The notes: generated by a model from the letters alone, not told the origin. A stretch of 64,000 nt of DNA from Hortaea werneckii (GCA_037044905.1 JBAOKB010000024.1:992001-1056000), one strand, 5' to 3'. Shown: positions 45,176 to 56,291, numbered from the stretch's first letter. Program-made: numbers and translations.

Positions 45176-46031
45176 TACTGTTTATGAAGCGATGCGGCGA
45201 TCTACATTATAGCGACGCGTATGGATTGCATTCGTTACGAGTTCCTCTTGCCGTGGATTAAAGGTGCCAGTGTTCCGCGCCAACCTTCCAAGAATCCTGT
45301 AAAGCTCATTGTTGATGATGTCGTAAAGGTCCGCGGTGAAGTTAGTCTTTTGTTTCGTTTGCTAATGGCTATAGCTCTCGTAACGACATGCGTAATCATC
45401 TAGCACAGAAGCGGCAGGTCAGTGTCTTCCGTACGTGAAACTAGCCATGTGTGACGGGGAGAACAAGCATTTCCGACTACTGAAGCTTGCCAACCGGGCA
45501 GCAACGCGGCATAGTTTAGCCTTCCAGGCTGACATAGCTTGATTATCATAGGTTCTTACTTGACTGCTTAATGGAAGTATCCAAAGCTTGAATACAAGCG
45601 GGGTGTACGAAGGTCATAGTGGATGGGACGCGCAGTGAAATGCTATAAACATTCCCACCTTCCTCTTTGGGGTGGTTGATTTGTAGGGGAGTTTGTCTCG
45701 CTCGCCACATGTGCCGTCCAACTTACTATCATACGATGACTGCACGTGTTGGGAAAATGGTCTTCGGTTCATTCGAACCGTGAGTATGCTCTTTCTCCGC
45801 GCGGAGGACATGCATTTTTTTCCCCCCTGTCACATCAGGCAAGGCAGACATAATTCCAAATTTTCTTGGAGTTCATCATGAAATATTGCTTTGCGGGTTG
45901 TTTTGTGCTGGTTTTGCACCCTCATATAGATATCCCACTTGTCTACAGTATCTGAGAGAGTGATAGCAACCTCCCTCATTGATGCCTATGGCTGTTTTTT
46001 CTACAGGAGACGCGGGCTTTCTGTGACCTTT
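45176..46031. other. Gene-poor intergenic region
   Basis: About 860 bp, AT-richer than the genes. No coding recognised. A short inverted repeat (CGGTTCATTCGAACCG) lies near 45764-45779. Confidence 0.5.
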
Positions 46032-46958
46032 TTAGAGTGAATCGAGTCTCTTTACCCAACACCTCTCCCTTGGGTCATAGAAGCTCATAACCCAATGTCT
46101 TCCCCCTTGACGCAGCGCGTCTATCTCCGCTGATGAAGAGTCGAATGTGGCAGGGGGTGTCTCTGCTTTGGCATCCTCGTCTGAAACAGATGATGCTGCT
46201 GCATTGAAGCGAGCCTCTGCCGGGTCTGTCAAGCTGTTTGGTTTTGGGGAGTAGGGTGATAACCTTGGTGTCAACTGCGGTCGGTGTGTCACTGGGTTTT
46301 TGGCGATACGATTGATAAGCTCCGCAAACTCTTCTTCATCCATGGCAAAAGTATCTCCCTCTTGTACAGAATCTTTTTCTTGGGTTTGATTGTTTTCATC
46401 GTCTGGATCAGATGATAATGCCTCGGAGCCAAGCTCAGCCGCGTGTGTTGAGCCGTTTGGTTTTTGGAAATAGGGTGACACCAAGGGTGTTACCCTCGGT
46501 CGCCGTGGCGTCACAACAAGTCGACCACTTTCCGGCTGAGATAATGGCACCACATCGTTGTCAATTTGAAGTTTTCTTCGCTTGGTCGGTGATGTTTCCT
46601 CTTTCGTATCTGTGACTTGGTTTGTGTACAAGAACGAGTTTATGGTCTTCTTGTGTGCTAGAAATTGTTCTAGCCGGTGGCGAAGCTCCTCTTTTTTGCC
46701 TGTCTTCCTAAGCATGTACTTACCAAGCTCTTGCTTGAGTTCAGCGACGGTCAGTTCATCTATTAGCTTCGCCATTGTGCCGGACGCTTCAAGGGTTTTG
46801 TGGAACTCGAGGATGTTATGATTCTTGTTGAAGTCTTCGGGACATACGTCGCTGTCCCCAGTGCTTTCACATGCATTCACGTACTTGTCTTGTGTGGAGG
46901 TGAATGTAACTCGTTGCCCGGGGGTTGAACCAAGCTCGTCGGAAGCTTCGCAGCACAT
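46032..46958 (-). CDS. SAP-domain protein of unknown function
   Basis: Open frame of 308 codons. A SAP motif (LTVAELKQELGKYMLRKTGK and ELRHRLEQFL) lies at residues ~67-105 and would bind DNA or chromatin. A Lys/Arg stretch (SPTKRRKLQ) may be a nuclear signal. Two diverged repeats follow: RVTPLVSPYFQKPNGSTHAAE (~155-175) and QLTPRLSPYSPKPNSLTDPAE (~230-250). Both end in a Ser/Asp-rich segment, which suggests an internal duplication. The C-terminus is GGRHWVMSFYDPRERCWVKR. The first ~60 residues lie next to a copia remnant and may not be native; ATG 46775 (MAKLIDELTV) is an alternative start. It could be a lineage-specific gene or linked to a mobile element. Confidence 0.55.
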   Translation of the reverse strand: MCCEASDELGSTPGQRVTFTSTQDKYVNACESTGDSDVCPEDFNKNHNILEFHKTLEASGTMAKLIDELTVAELKQELGKYMLRKTGKKEELRHRLEQFLAHKKTINSFLYTNQVTDTKEETSPTKRRKLQIDNDVVPLSQPESGRLVVTPRRPRVTPLVSPYFQKPNGSTHAAELGSEALSSDPDDENNQTQEKDSVQEGDTFAMDEEEFAELINRIAKNPVTHRPQLTPRLSPYSPKPNSLTDPAEARFNAAASSVSDEDAKAETPPATFDSSSAEIDALRQGGRHWVMSFYDPRERCWVKRLDSL

Positions 46959-46984
46959 TCACTTCGTAGGTGAATCTGACTCGC

Positions 46985-47321
46985 AGACTTATCCATATCT
47001 TTGGCAAAGAAGTTTCAAGCATGTCTGCAGGTTCCTTTGCGAGACCGTACACATTCCCGTACAACGCGATGTCGGATATCGACATGCTTTGTTCGACCGT
47101 GGAACCCAGGATGTCTGCTCACTTTGATCTCTGAGCCATTGTCGATGTGCAGCGTAAGGAGTCTCTGCTGGCTGATGAGTCGATCTTTTAATCTCGCTGC
47201 TATACCTAGACAGCCACGGTGCTTCTTTGCACGCATCTGGCGCTGCAATGTATTTAGCCTCTGTTGATGAAGTCGAGACTGTCTTCTGCCGTGGCAAGCT
47301 ATACGGAATCCGTCCTCCCAT
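46985..47321 (-). mobile_element. Degraded Ty1/copia RNase H fragment
   Basis: Three minus-strand frames carry consecutive pieces of a copia RNase H domain: QKTVSTSSTEAKYIAAPDACK (compare STEAEYIA), then LHIDNGSEIKVSRHPGFHGRT and KHVDIRHRVVRECV, then EPADMLETSLPK. The order is correct but the frames differ, so it is a pseudogene. No reverse transcriptase, integrase or LTR was recognised nearby. Confidence 0.82.
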
Positions 47322-49037
47322 ACACGTGAGACTGTCGATCTTTCCGGGGCCTTGTATTCTCCCTACTTACTAGCAACAAACCCTCGAATCTCTGAGCCTG
47401 ACCCCTCTCCATCTGGTTAGGTAGCTACCTACTTCATCCCCATTTCGTCCCCATTTCTAGATCGAATCCTGCAAGTCTAGCATCTGTCATTTTAAACGAC
47501 CCGCTATGTGGTTCTTTGAATCGATGTCTAATTCTCATCTTTCTTGGAGATCTTAAGATGGTCGGCTTAGATTTTGGGTATTAACTGCTTTGATGAGCGT
47601 GAGAATACACATTCATCGTATTTTGAGGGTGTCTATTCATTGGCAGTCTCCGCATGCTTGGATGCCCACCTTTCCGCCTGTGCATAGGGTAATTAACCCA
47701 ACGTCACAATACTGCTCACTGACCCAATACATTCTATTCGACAAGTCCAGCGGTACGGACGGGTATTCACTTATACCGTCGGAGCGTTGAGGATCTTAAT
47801 GTGAAACAGGGATTGATTGAATGCATTATTGTATTGCATTATGTTATCCTCGGACCACTTCAAAGTCAAGACGGATTCCCAGGACGACAGGACGAATACG
47901 GATTGCTCACCGCAGTGACATCCATCCTGCGGTCCATTGTGCGCGGCCATCACTGCTTTCCTCTAAAACCGGACCTTCGTCATACCCCACGCTTTTTGGA
48001 AGCATATTTCACAACGGTTTGAGCTTGTTCTGGCGGTCGCCCGTCTTGTTTTTCTTGAGGCTACTTCATATCGCTGTTGGCAATCAGTGGCATACCCAAC
48101 CCTCGGTCACGGCTGTGATCAAATGGGATGGGGCAGTCTGCTTCGCGTAAAGAGCTGTTTGATGTGCCCTAACACTGCTTGACGGAAACAGTTGTGAACA
48201 TGGATCGGAGAAAAGGCTCGCATGAGACTCGCATTAGGGTTGACTAGCTGCCGGCGATCTGAAGTTTCGCATTTGCTTGCCTTGCCGGCTTCACAGAAGA
48301 GCATCTACCGATGCAACAGTGTGGACCACGGCTTTGCCCCATCGTCATCATTTGTGCTTTGGCTTCAAGATCATAGCTAGTACCTAGGTGGTGCAAGGTT
48401 CACGACGATCTTACGACGAACGCAATCTCGCTGCTCGCTGTGGTCCAGGCGACCCGGGGAAGAGGACAGTACCTCGTAGCGAGAATAACTCCTACAGTCC
48501 TACCTCCTAGCAAGAGCACCCGCGGCGGAGCTACTCGAGCTACTGTACCAACTTGTACCCCGAGTGCACATGCTTTTCACTCCGGAAGTACCCGCCGAGC
48601 CGTCGTCTCCATCCGCGCTAGAGGCTTGTCTGCATTGGGGATGGAGACAACCGAGAGACTGACGCTAGATGATGCGGCTCAAGTCGATCAGATCTCTTCT
48701 TTCGTCATCATCAGTCGAGCAACAACTTGGGTCCCTCTCTTCCCGATGGAGGTGCCGACTTGCCGGCGTCCTCTGTGTAGAGCGACACGGCCTTGATGCA
48801 CGCCACCGGCTCAACTGGTATTCCGGATACACCTGGGCGGGCACGAGAGCCCTGCCGGACCAATGATTGAAGTTTTATGCACGACGGCCTCACCTCCGCA
48901 AGTGAGATGGACATCTTTGCTGCCGAGTGATCTGGACTGATCACAGCATCTATTGCCGGCTCTTAACGAATGCGGTTAAACTTCAGCGAAACGGTAACGT
49001 CCGACAGCCTAGTCGTCGCCGAACCGCTTCATGGTCG

Positions 49038-49055
49038 ATGCTTCATGCGAAGCAT
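49038..49055. promoter_or_regulatory. Inverted repeat upstream of the RDS1-like gene
   Basis: ATGCTTC-ATGC-GAAGCAT: 7-bp arms with a 4-base loop, about 185 bp upstream of the RDS1-like ATG. The factor is unknown. Confidence 0.4.
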
Positions 49056-49067
49056 GCAAGCTAGTAC

Positions 49068-49083
49068 GTCACCCTTAGGTGAC
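49068..49083. promoter_or_regulatory. Inverted repeat upstream of the RDS1-like gene
   Basis: GTCACC-CTTA-GGTGAC: perfect 6-bp arms around 4 bases, 12 bases after the previous inverted repeat and ~155 bp upstream of the ATG. A dimeric factor site is possible; this is inference only. Confidence 0.4.
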
Positions 49084-49238
49084 ATCTTCCGTGTGGTCAT
49101 TGTCATGTTGACTCTGCCATGATGACGAGGACCGGGACGCGGGCGACGACGCTCGCATATATCATGGGCCATGCCACCCGCCTCGAAATCCTTTGGCTCG
49201 ATACCTGAGTACAATCGATATACCTCAGTACCGGCAAC

Positions 49239-51046
49239 ATGTATCGCTTCGTTGCTACTTCCGCTCTTCTCAGCAGCGTCGCCTCTGCCGCGCCCCAGGG
49301 CTGGAGCGCCCTCTCCATCCTGTCGAGCGCCGACGCGTCCTACCAAACGAGCGGTGCCGGCGACTATGGTAACGCCGGTGGCTACGGCACTACCGGCTCT
49401 GCCTCTCCTGCCATGACGGACGACGCCCAGCCTACGACTGTGTCTGGTACTCGCGTCCTGAAGTCTGCCCCATCGGTTGCCATTGACCAGTCGGGCAATG
49501 TGCCAGGGTACACCAACGCCGACGCGTCTTTTGCGGACGACTCTGTCACCCCTTTGACTGAGATCCCAACTAGCTTCGGCATGAACTCTCAAATCCCGGC
49601 AAGCCATGTCTCTGCCGACGTTGGTGGCTCTCAGGTGTCATCCTACCCAACGGGATACACCAGCCACGGTCCCTACTCCGGTACCGCAACTACCACTGGT
49701 GCTGTTATGAACACGCCATATGTCTACCCGGAGGGCACCATCCCTACCGGTCCAGTGGCCGCCACCAAGACCTATTACAACACCAGTAAGTAGCTCAAGA
49801 CACTACTCGGGTATGAAGCATTCATGATTTCTGACTCGCGTACAGACGGCATGCTGCAGACCAACGAGCCGATCCCCTACACCCCGGCCGGCGGACTGGG
49901 CACCAACGGCTCTGAGCCTCGCTACATGGTCGAGAGTGACTTCGACTACGAGTCCCTTGCCCTTGGCCTTTACCAGGAGTGGATCGAACTCGACGCCTTC
50001 AACAACGCTGTTGCACTTTTCAGCGAGGAGGAGTTCCTGCGCTACGGCTTGACTCCTGAGGATGTTTCCTTGATCCAATTCATGGGTCAGCAAGAGCAGG
50101 GCCACGCCACACTCATTACCAACCTGCTTGGCGAGACTGCTCCGGTGCAGTGCACCTACAACCACCCGTTCACCAACCCGCGCGAGTTTGTCGACTATCA
50201 ACAAATATTAACCAGATGGGGAGAATCAGGTGTCTGGGGATTTATTAATCATTTAGACTCTCGCGAGGTCGGTCAGCTGCTCGCACAGTCTATTGCTACC
50301 GAGGCTCGTCAAGAAATGATTTTCCGCCAGATGTCGGGACTGCACCCGATGCCGGTGTGGTTCGAGGCCGGAATCCCACAGTCCTGGGCCTGGACTTTCA
50401 TGGCTCCTTATATCAGCAGCTGCCCCGAGAACCAGACCCGTCTGGCGTGGCAGAACTTCCCGGCTCTGCATGTTGCCAACCAGTGAGTTGATATCAGTTT
50501 TCAAGTTCACATCAAGACAAAACTAACATTTTCTGCAGGGCCAACATCAACCGTGTCTCGCCCAACGACACTGCCATCTGGGAGCGCGTTGACAACCGTA
50601 CTTCCAGCCCGGCCACTATTCCTGAGCAGGATGACAGCTGCATCAACCTGAACAAGACTGGTTACGGCTGCGGCCCAGCCATTACCAGGAACCGCTCTGA
50701 GCCGCTATCCTTCCCTGGCAAGCAGGTCTTGCTGGAATGGGACACTCCAGGCAAGCCCGTCGGCCCCAACAACAGCTACGTCACCTCTGTCTCCGACGTC
50801 GCTGGCGAGCCGGCCTACGTTGCTTGGGCCGCCCAGCTCAACCTTACCTACACGCCTCTGACTGTGACCGGCCCCAACACCGGCTACACCTACCAGCCCA
50901 ACGCCACCGTTTACGAGAACGGCCAGCAGATCGTCAACGGCACCATGTTCATCGCCGTCACCGACACCGACATGCCGCTGACGCCCTTCAACCTTTCCAT
51001 GATCAACCCGCACGTCCTGGCCCTTGGTGTCTACCAGGCTGGCTAA
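49239..51046 (+). CDS. RDS1: Rds1-like secreted ferritin-fold stress protein
   Basis: Exons 49239-49785, 49846-50482 and 50540-51046, ~560 aa. The signal peptide is MYRFVATSALLSSVASAAP. A ~170-aa Gly/Ser/Thr/Tyr-rich linker follows. A ferritin-like domain covers residues ~215-400: SDFDYESLALGLYQEWIELDA and GQQEQGHATLITNLLG carry the helix Glu/His residues, and SIATEARQEMIFRQMSGLHP the second pair. A C-terminal domain with several N-glycosylation sequons (for example NLTYT) follows. It matches S. pombe Rds1 and plant desiccation-related PCC13-62. Rds1 responds to nutrient and stress signals; metal binding is inferred from the fold. Oddity: codons at 50194-50261 are AT-rich, unlike the rest. 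Two inverted repeats lie in the promoter. Confidence 0.87.
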
Positions 51047-52053
51047 GCGCTGTGCATGGGATATGGAAAACCGAAAAGCAGGAATGAAGTAATTTTTAAT
51101 GGTCAAATACCACTCTAAGGGAGATGAAGTCACGGCTATGTGTTGTATTATCATACTATATGACGAATAGCATTAATTCTTTTTACCATATCTTGTACAG
51201 ACGCGAAGCAATGTTATTGCGCTGTTCAATTCACGAGTAATCCCTTTTTTTTCTTCTCTTCCTCCCCCACCCTCTTTCTTAGATATCTGTCGATGAGAGT
51301 CCTGTTCCCGGCGTGAAGACTACGACCTTGTGTGCCTCTTGGACGCCTCCACACAGGGACATCCAAAAGACTACACTGTTAACGCCATTGTGCTCAAGCG
51401 ATCACGTGAATATGGCTTGATCGACTCATCCATGGTGGGTCTGATTCCTGTACCCTAAGTCATGCGGCACTAGCGTCCAGGCGGCAACAAGAGATGTATA
51501 TACATTCTTGTTACTCGTGCAAGACCTTGCTTTTCTTTTTCTCTCCTCTCTTCAGCTCTCTTTGCCAAGTGGCTAAGATCAAGTTGTAGTATCTGTTCTT
51601 TTCAGTCTAATCTCTGAAACGTGTCTTACGGGACACAATTTTAAGCTTTATTCTCATTTTTGGCAAACCGGTTCTGAGGCCGCTGAGCACTGCTTATTGT
51701 CTCAGGACCAACCGTGTCGATGGTATTGCACTGCCTCCTTCTGACGCGGAATCATTCTTTTTCATCGGTGTTGAGCGGTTGTGCTGAGCGCTGGAGAAGA
51801 GGGGCGTTGTCGCGGATTGAGGTGTTGTATCGAAATGAACAGAGTTTGGTCCGTAGGCCGAGCTAAATCTGGGTTTGACTGGACATGCGGTGTTGCAAAG
51901 GAGACTGTGGGCGGTGCATGCCGTCTGCTGTCTGTAGTCATCTCAACTGGGACACAGGCTGGTATATGCCATGGCTGTCTTCCCGAAGGCTCGACAAGGG
52001 GCGAATGGCCGGGAGATAAAGTTCGATTTCAATTGTGTTGCATTGTGAAGACA
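51047..52053. other. Convergent 3' intergenic region, RDS1-like to DUS4
   Basis: About 1 kb with no supported gene. The long plus-strand frame beginning at 51781 continues into the antisense of DUS4 and is not called. Confidence 0.5.
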
Positions 52054-53228
52054 TCAGCCATCATCTGCTCGTGCATCTTTAACCGGCCACTTTTCGTCGA
52101 TATAATCAATCAAGTCGACGAGGTCCTCGCAGTCCATCAGCTTCTTCCGCTCCTTCTTGACCATTCCTGGCATTCTCCCTGTCATTTCACCGACATGGTG
52201 CAGAACCAAGGGATATGGGATAGGGCACCGAATTGCATACTCCAGAAATCTGCGCACACATTCTGCAGGTGTCGCATCGTATCCGGCAAAGAAGGTTGGG
52301 TTTTCGAGCAGACCGCGGGCGGCCATAATTCCATCGGCTCCCGTCTCAGCAGCTATTCTGGTAATGTCAGACGGCGTATAGGCATCGCCATTCGCTACTA
52401 TCGGAACAGTGCACTGCTGCTTCAGGGCGAAGATAGCAGCAAAGTCGGGTGGCGTGCTCGACCGCTGATGTCGTGTACGGCCGTGGATAGTTATATAGTC
52501 TACCCCGGCACTCTCCACAATCCTTATCCACTCCGCCGTGCGTGATAATTCTTTATGAATGCGGATCTTGACGCTCACGCTCTTCGATGGGTCAAGACGA
52601 GACTTTGCTGCCTTTACCATTTCAGCAACGACTTCAGGATTCTCCATCAATGAGCAGCCGATGCCTTCCTTTAGCGCCCATCCCTGCGGACAGCCACAAT
52701 TCAGATTCACTCCGTCCACCCACGGAGCAATCAGATCACTGGCCCGCGCAAACTCCTCCGGTTCAGAACTCGCGAACTGTGCAATGAGAATGTGCTCTCT
52801 CCCGTCATCAGTAGGTTCCCTTTCTAGAGTGCACGTCGTGAAATCCGAGTCCCTTGCAATTTGGCTGCGGATGAACTCGTGGGCTAGTATCATCGGTGTG
52901 TAAGTGACGTCTACGCCGTAGTCTCTCAGAAGCAGCCGGAACGGTAGTTTGCTGTAGCGGACCATGGGAGCTGAGACTAAAGGGACAGGATAAAGTGTTA
53001 GCATGAGAAGAAAGGAATTGGTGGCACTTCAGATCAAGTTACCGTGAAGCGGACGTTTTTCTCTTTTGGCAGCTGCAAAGAGGCGCAATATACTACAGAC
53101 TCAGCGTTAGATGTACCTATATCATGGAGCAAGGGACAGACTTTTTGATCATACCGAGGCTGGGCTTCCGACTTCTCGTCAAAACTGCAGCCATTCACGC
53201 CCGCACTCAGGGCTGCAGAAACCGCCAT
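52054..53228 (-). CDS. DUS4: tRNA-dihydrouridine synthase, Dus4-like
   Basis: Exons 53228-53155, 53092-53043 and 52976-52054, 348 aa with consistent phases. The joins give QPRILRLFAAAKREKRPLHV then SAPMVRYSKLPFRLLLRDYG, a typical Dus4 start. Motifs: FMN-binding SAPMVRYSKL, the catalytic Cys in GVNLNCGCPQGWALKEGIGC, KIRIH, ITIHGRTRHQRS, VANGDAY and GADGIMAARGLLENP. Dus enzymes reduce uridine to dihydrouridine in tRNA using NADPH; Dus4 acts at positions 20a/20b. The N-terminal piece before exon 3 appears as a separate small open frame, so it would be missed without splicing. Confidence 0.93.
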
Positions 53229-53537
53229 TTTTCACGCAGGGGCGTTATGGGATATGACGGACAAAGAGGCTTATGAATTTGCTTTGTCAAGGTCAATTGC
53301 GATCATCTGAGCTTCGTTAGGCGGCAGTACACTTTTACTGAGTTGTTGGTCAAAAAGTTCGATCGGTACTGGTTCTGAAGTTCACTTCACTACTAGCGCG
53401 AAAAGCTAAACGAAAAGCGGAAAGCGCAACCCTGCGAGTGGGCACATGAAGAACGATCAATGCAACAATGTATGCTAGGTAGCTAGGTATCAAAAAAGCA
53501 AATGGGTATTATAAACTACGCAAATATTTCAACGCCG
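53229..53537. other. Intergenic, F-box gene 3' flank to DUS4 promoter
   Basis: About 310 bp, with a TAGGTAGCTAGGTA stretch near 53475. Contains the DUS4 promoter. Confidence 0.45.
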
Positions 53538-55340
53538 TTAAAACAGCATCTTCAAATCGAGAAGCCATTCTTCCTTCCCGCCGTTGTCCATTTCGGTCTT
53601 CCTCTCAGTGCCATCACACGGCCTCTTGGGCACCAGCACATCCTGAAGCTCAACAAGCCCCGAACGACTCCCCTCTACACCAGGCTCGAGTGAATATTCA
53701 ATCTTCGAGTCCACATTTCCAATGAACGAGCCGATCACGTGCTGCGCCGAGACTGTTTGATCTTCATCCTGCACAACCACATTAAAAGATGGCCGCCTCC
53801 TGCATTCTCTGATGCGACGCTGAGCCCGAATCTGCGCAATGCGAAGGGCTCGCTCGTATCGCCCACTGCTATCAAAGCGAGCCAAGAGCTCCATGTCCTC
53901 CGAAGTCAATCTCTCACAAGCAATGGGACGACAGAGGGACTGGATGGCGCCTTCGTAGTCGCATGGGACTTTGACTCTACGGAGAGCTGGCAAGCGACCG
54001 CTCGCGATAGAGTTCGCTACGAGCGTTGTGCCGGTGCCGGGAACCAACGCACCCCAATGCAGGTACTCTAATGTCTTAGATTCAAGTCCCTTGAGCGAGT
54101 TTGCCGACTCCATGCCAGGCTGAAACTCCGGTGAAGTGGCCTGAACAAAAGTGAAATGTCGGAGATGGACCGCGTTAGCGATCAAAGATTGCAAAGTTCG
54201 CAGTGAAGTCAGTTCCAGACCAACGAGACTTAACTTTTCAAACGTCATGCACAGCCGCGAGATGGAAAGCTGCTCGATGCCTTGATCGCTGACCCCTTCC
54301 AAGTTCTCCAGACGGAGAGACTTCACGGGTGGCAAACAGAGCAGCGTCCCGTTGTGAAAGTCATGTCTGTCCAGTCCTGAGAGCATTAGATGCTGCAATC
54401 GAGGTAGTCGCTGGACCAATGCCGATATGGAGCCTGTGCCTAGACGCAATTCTCCGTTGGAACAAACCACGAGGGTCTCAAGCGGAGCCCAGCCATTGTG
54501 GCAATCGAACATGAAGCCGAGCTCAGGAGCAGGTGTGACCTCGTTCCCAAAAGCCCATGTATGCTGTTTGAGGCCCGAGCATCTGGCTAAGGCTTCAAGT
54601 AGTCCGGCGCTGCTGGCGCCTTGATCGAGCCAGTTGTATCCATTTAGCTGTTCCAGATTAGGACATAGCTCCACAACACTCGTTAATGCAATATATGCTG
54701 CACGTCGACGTGCTGCGTGGCCAGTCTGAGTATCGAGGTCGACGGCCAGGCCACTCGTAACGTGCAGTCGCCGTACCATAGATGCTAAAGCTTGGGACGC
54801 CTTCAGCGTGCGCCTGAGCAGGTCAAGCCTTGACCTTCTGCGGGAGAGCAACAAATATTGCCTCCGTAGATCGTCGTCACAAGGGACCCAGATTTCGCGG
54901 TACAAGTGCTCTCTCGCGATGCGATGCCAGCGTTTGTCTACAAGCGACAAGACCTTGAGATCCGTCTGCCTTCCGATCACGTCGACGCTGTTGCCATGGA
55001 TGTACAAAGATTCCAGCTGCTCAAGTATCGCGTGATATATCTCTCGAGGCAGGTGCTCAAAGATGCGCCGTGAAAGTCGCTCTGGTTGAGGGCGAGGCTG
55101 TCGTAGAAACTGTGGGCGACACGCGGAGCGCTCTAACTCCCATGGTGTGCGTACAAGGGTAGGTACAGTCTCGAAGGAACATCTGCCTGCCTTTGGGCGC
55201 TTCGCCGTCTCAGGCCAGGTGTGTCTCTGTGGCGGTGCACTCTCCGGGACCGTCGCTTGCTTGTGGGTAGTCTGGAGGTCAATATCATCGCTTGTGATCT
55301 GGAAATGGACAAATTTCTGCTTTGTCGGTCTGATGACCAT
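53538..55340 (-). CDS. F-box/LRR-type protein
   Basis: Single open frame of ~600 aa from ATG 55340 (a TTG precedes it). The F-box is at residues ~92-150: FEHLPREIYHAILEQLESLY ... LKVLSLVDKRWHRIAREHLYR. Leucine-rich repeat-like strands follow from ~205 to 460 (for example LCPNLEQLNGYN, LETLVVCSNGEL, LPRLQHLMLSGLDRH, VKSLRLENLEGVSDQGIEQL). A charged C-terminal tail ends LLDLKMLF. Such proteins link substrates to the SCF ubiquitin ligase through Skp1. The substrate cannot be predicted. All frames are intact. Confidence 0.8.
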   Translation of the reverse strand: MVIRPTKQKFVHFQITSDDIDLQTTHKQATVPESAPPQRHTWPETAKRPKAGRCSFETVPTLVRTPWELERSACRPQFLRQPRPQPERLSRRIFEHLPREIYHAILEQLESLYIHGNSVDVIGRQTDLKVLSLVDKRWHRIAREHLYREIWVPCDDDLRRQYLLLSRRRSRLDLLRRTLKASQALASMVRRLHVTSGLAVDLDTQTGHAARRRAAYIALTSVVELCPNLEQLNGYNWLDQGASSAGLLEALARCSGLKQHTWAFGNEVTPAPELGFMFDCHNGWAPLETLVVCSNGELRLGTGSISALVQRLPRLQHLMLSGLDRHDFHNGTLLCLPPVKSLRLENLEGVSDQGIEQLSISRLCMTFEKLSLVGLELTSLRTLQSLIANAVHLRHFTFVQATSPEFQPGMESANSLKGLESKTLEYLHWGALVPGTGTTLVANSIASGRLPALRRVKVPCDYEGAIQSLCRPIACERLTSEDMELLARFDSSGRYERALRIAQIRAQRRIRECRRRPSFNVVVQDEDQTVSAQHVIGSFIGNVDSKIEYSLEPGVEGSRSGLVELQDVLVPKRPCDGTERKTEMDNGGKEEWLLDLKMLF

Positions 55341-56291
55341 CAATACCTTTTCTCCAATGCGGATTCAGAATGCTTTACCTGAAGGGATATGTGTCTACCT
55401 CAGATTTCAATGCTCCCTTGCGCGTGCGAGATAGTATGCCTTTCAAGTTCGGTGTATTCTCTGGTTCAACCGCTCCAGGCATCTCCATTCCTGCGTTACA
55501 TAGGGTTCAAACAGGCCTTGCAGGACGTCTATAAAGGGAACGGTTTGAGTAGAATTGTAGCAATTGGCCTACCTGTGGCCTCTATCCAGGCCAAATATTG
55601 CTGGCACGTGTACAAGTGTACATTGCATCGCACTCAACAATGACGACGTAAGCTCGCCGCTGGAATCAGGTGCGATCTACATGCTGTGTGTCGGTCCTGG
55701 AACTCTACAGGCGAAGGGAGGTCTCTTGGCTACGGTCCCTCAGCCATGTAGCGTCCAGTATCGTAAAAACATCCCAGCTGAGGTTCGGAAGTAGCTAAGG
55801 AACTGTAGCGGCCGGCAGTGTGTTTAGAGACCAGCCGTTGGCCTCGGGAAGAGGTTCAGCACGCCACAAATGTGATAGCTGATGAGCTTTGCCGTATGAG
55901 ATGAGAGGACGTACACTGTGTTCTGATGCAAAGAGGTCCAAAGGTATTAGTTGACGGCAGCATGACGAAACACGTGCATACGATGTGCAGGCGGTAGGAT
56001 AGGTGAGATTGCCGATATGGGATGGTTGGACGATGACTTGCACAGGGAAGTAATCTGGCTAAATTGAAAGTGAGGCGAGGGCGGGGGACCGACTGGAAAG
56101 CAGACTGGGTAGTAATGGGGCGCAATAGCCTACGCACTACATAGATCGCGGATATTCTATCATAAAATCGTGACTTGTCGACCGGACATGTCAACTCATT
56201 GCTAAACAGTGAAAACGCCAATAGGCCAACGCCGAGCCTCTCGCTATGCTCACGTAGAACGCCTCACCACACCTGTGTCTAACATCGTCTC
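55341..56291. other. Intergenic, HAD gene 3' flank to F-box gene
   Basis: About 950 bp. A 121-codon minus-strand frame at 55856-56221 has no recognisable domain and is not called. Confidence 0.5.

Larger units (their letters stand above)
47322..49238. other. Gene-poor intergenic region
   Basis: About 1.9 kb. The left part is AT-rich. A perfect 14-bp palindrome TAGGTAGCTACCTA lies at 47418-47431. The right part (48,400-49,200) is GC-richer and contains the RDS1-like promoter with two palindromes. A 118-codon frame at 48440-48796 has no recognisable features. Confidence 0.5.

Noticed and set aside
45764..45779. CGGTTCATTCGAACCG as a tRNA B-box
   Set aside because: It is a simple inverted repeat with no surrounding tRNA fold.
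48440..48796. 118-codon plus-strand frame
   Set aside because: Biased composition, no domain, and located in the RDS1-like upstream region.
51781..52545. 254-codon plus-strand frame
   Set aside because: Overlaps the DUS4 C-terminal exon in antisense and shows no domain.
55856..56221. 121-codon minus-strand frame
   Set aside because: No recognisable features; likely chance.
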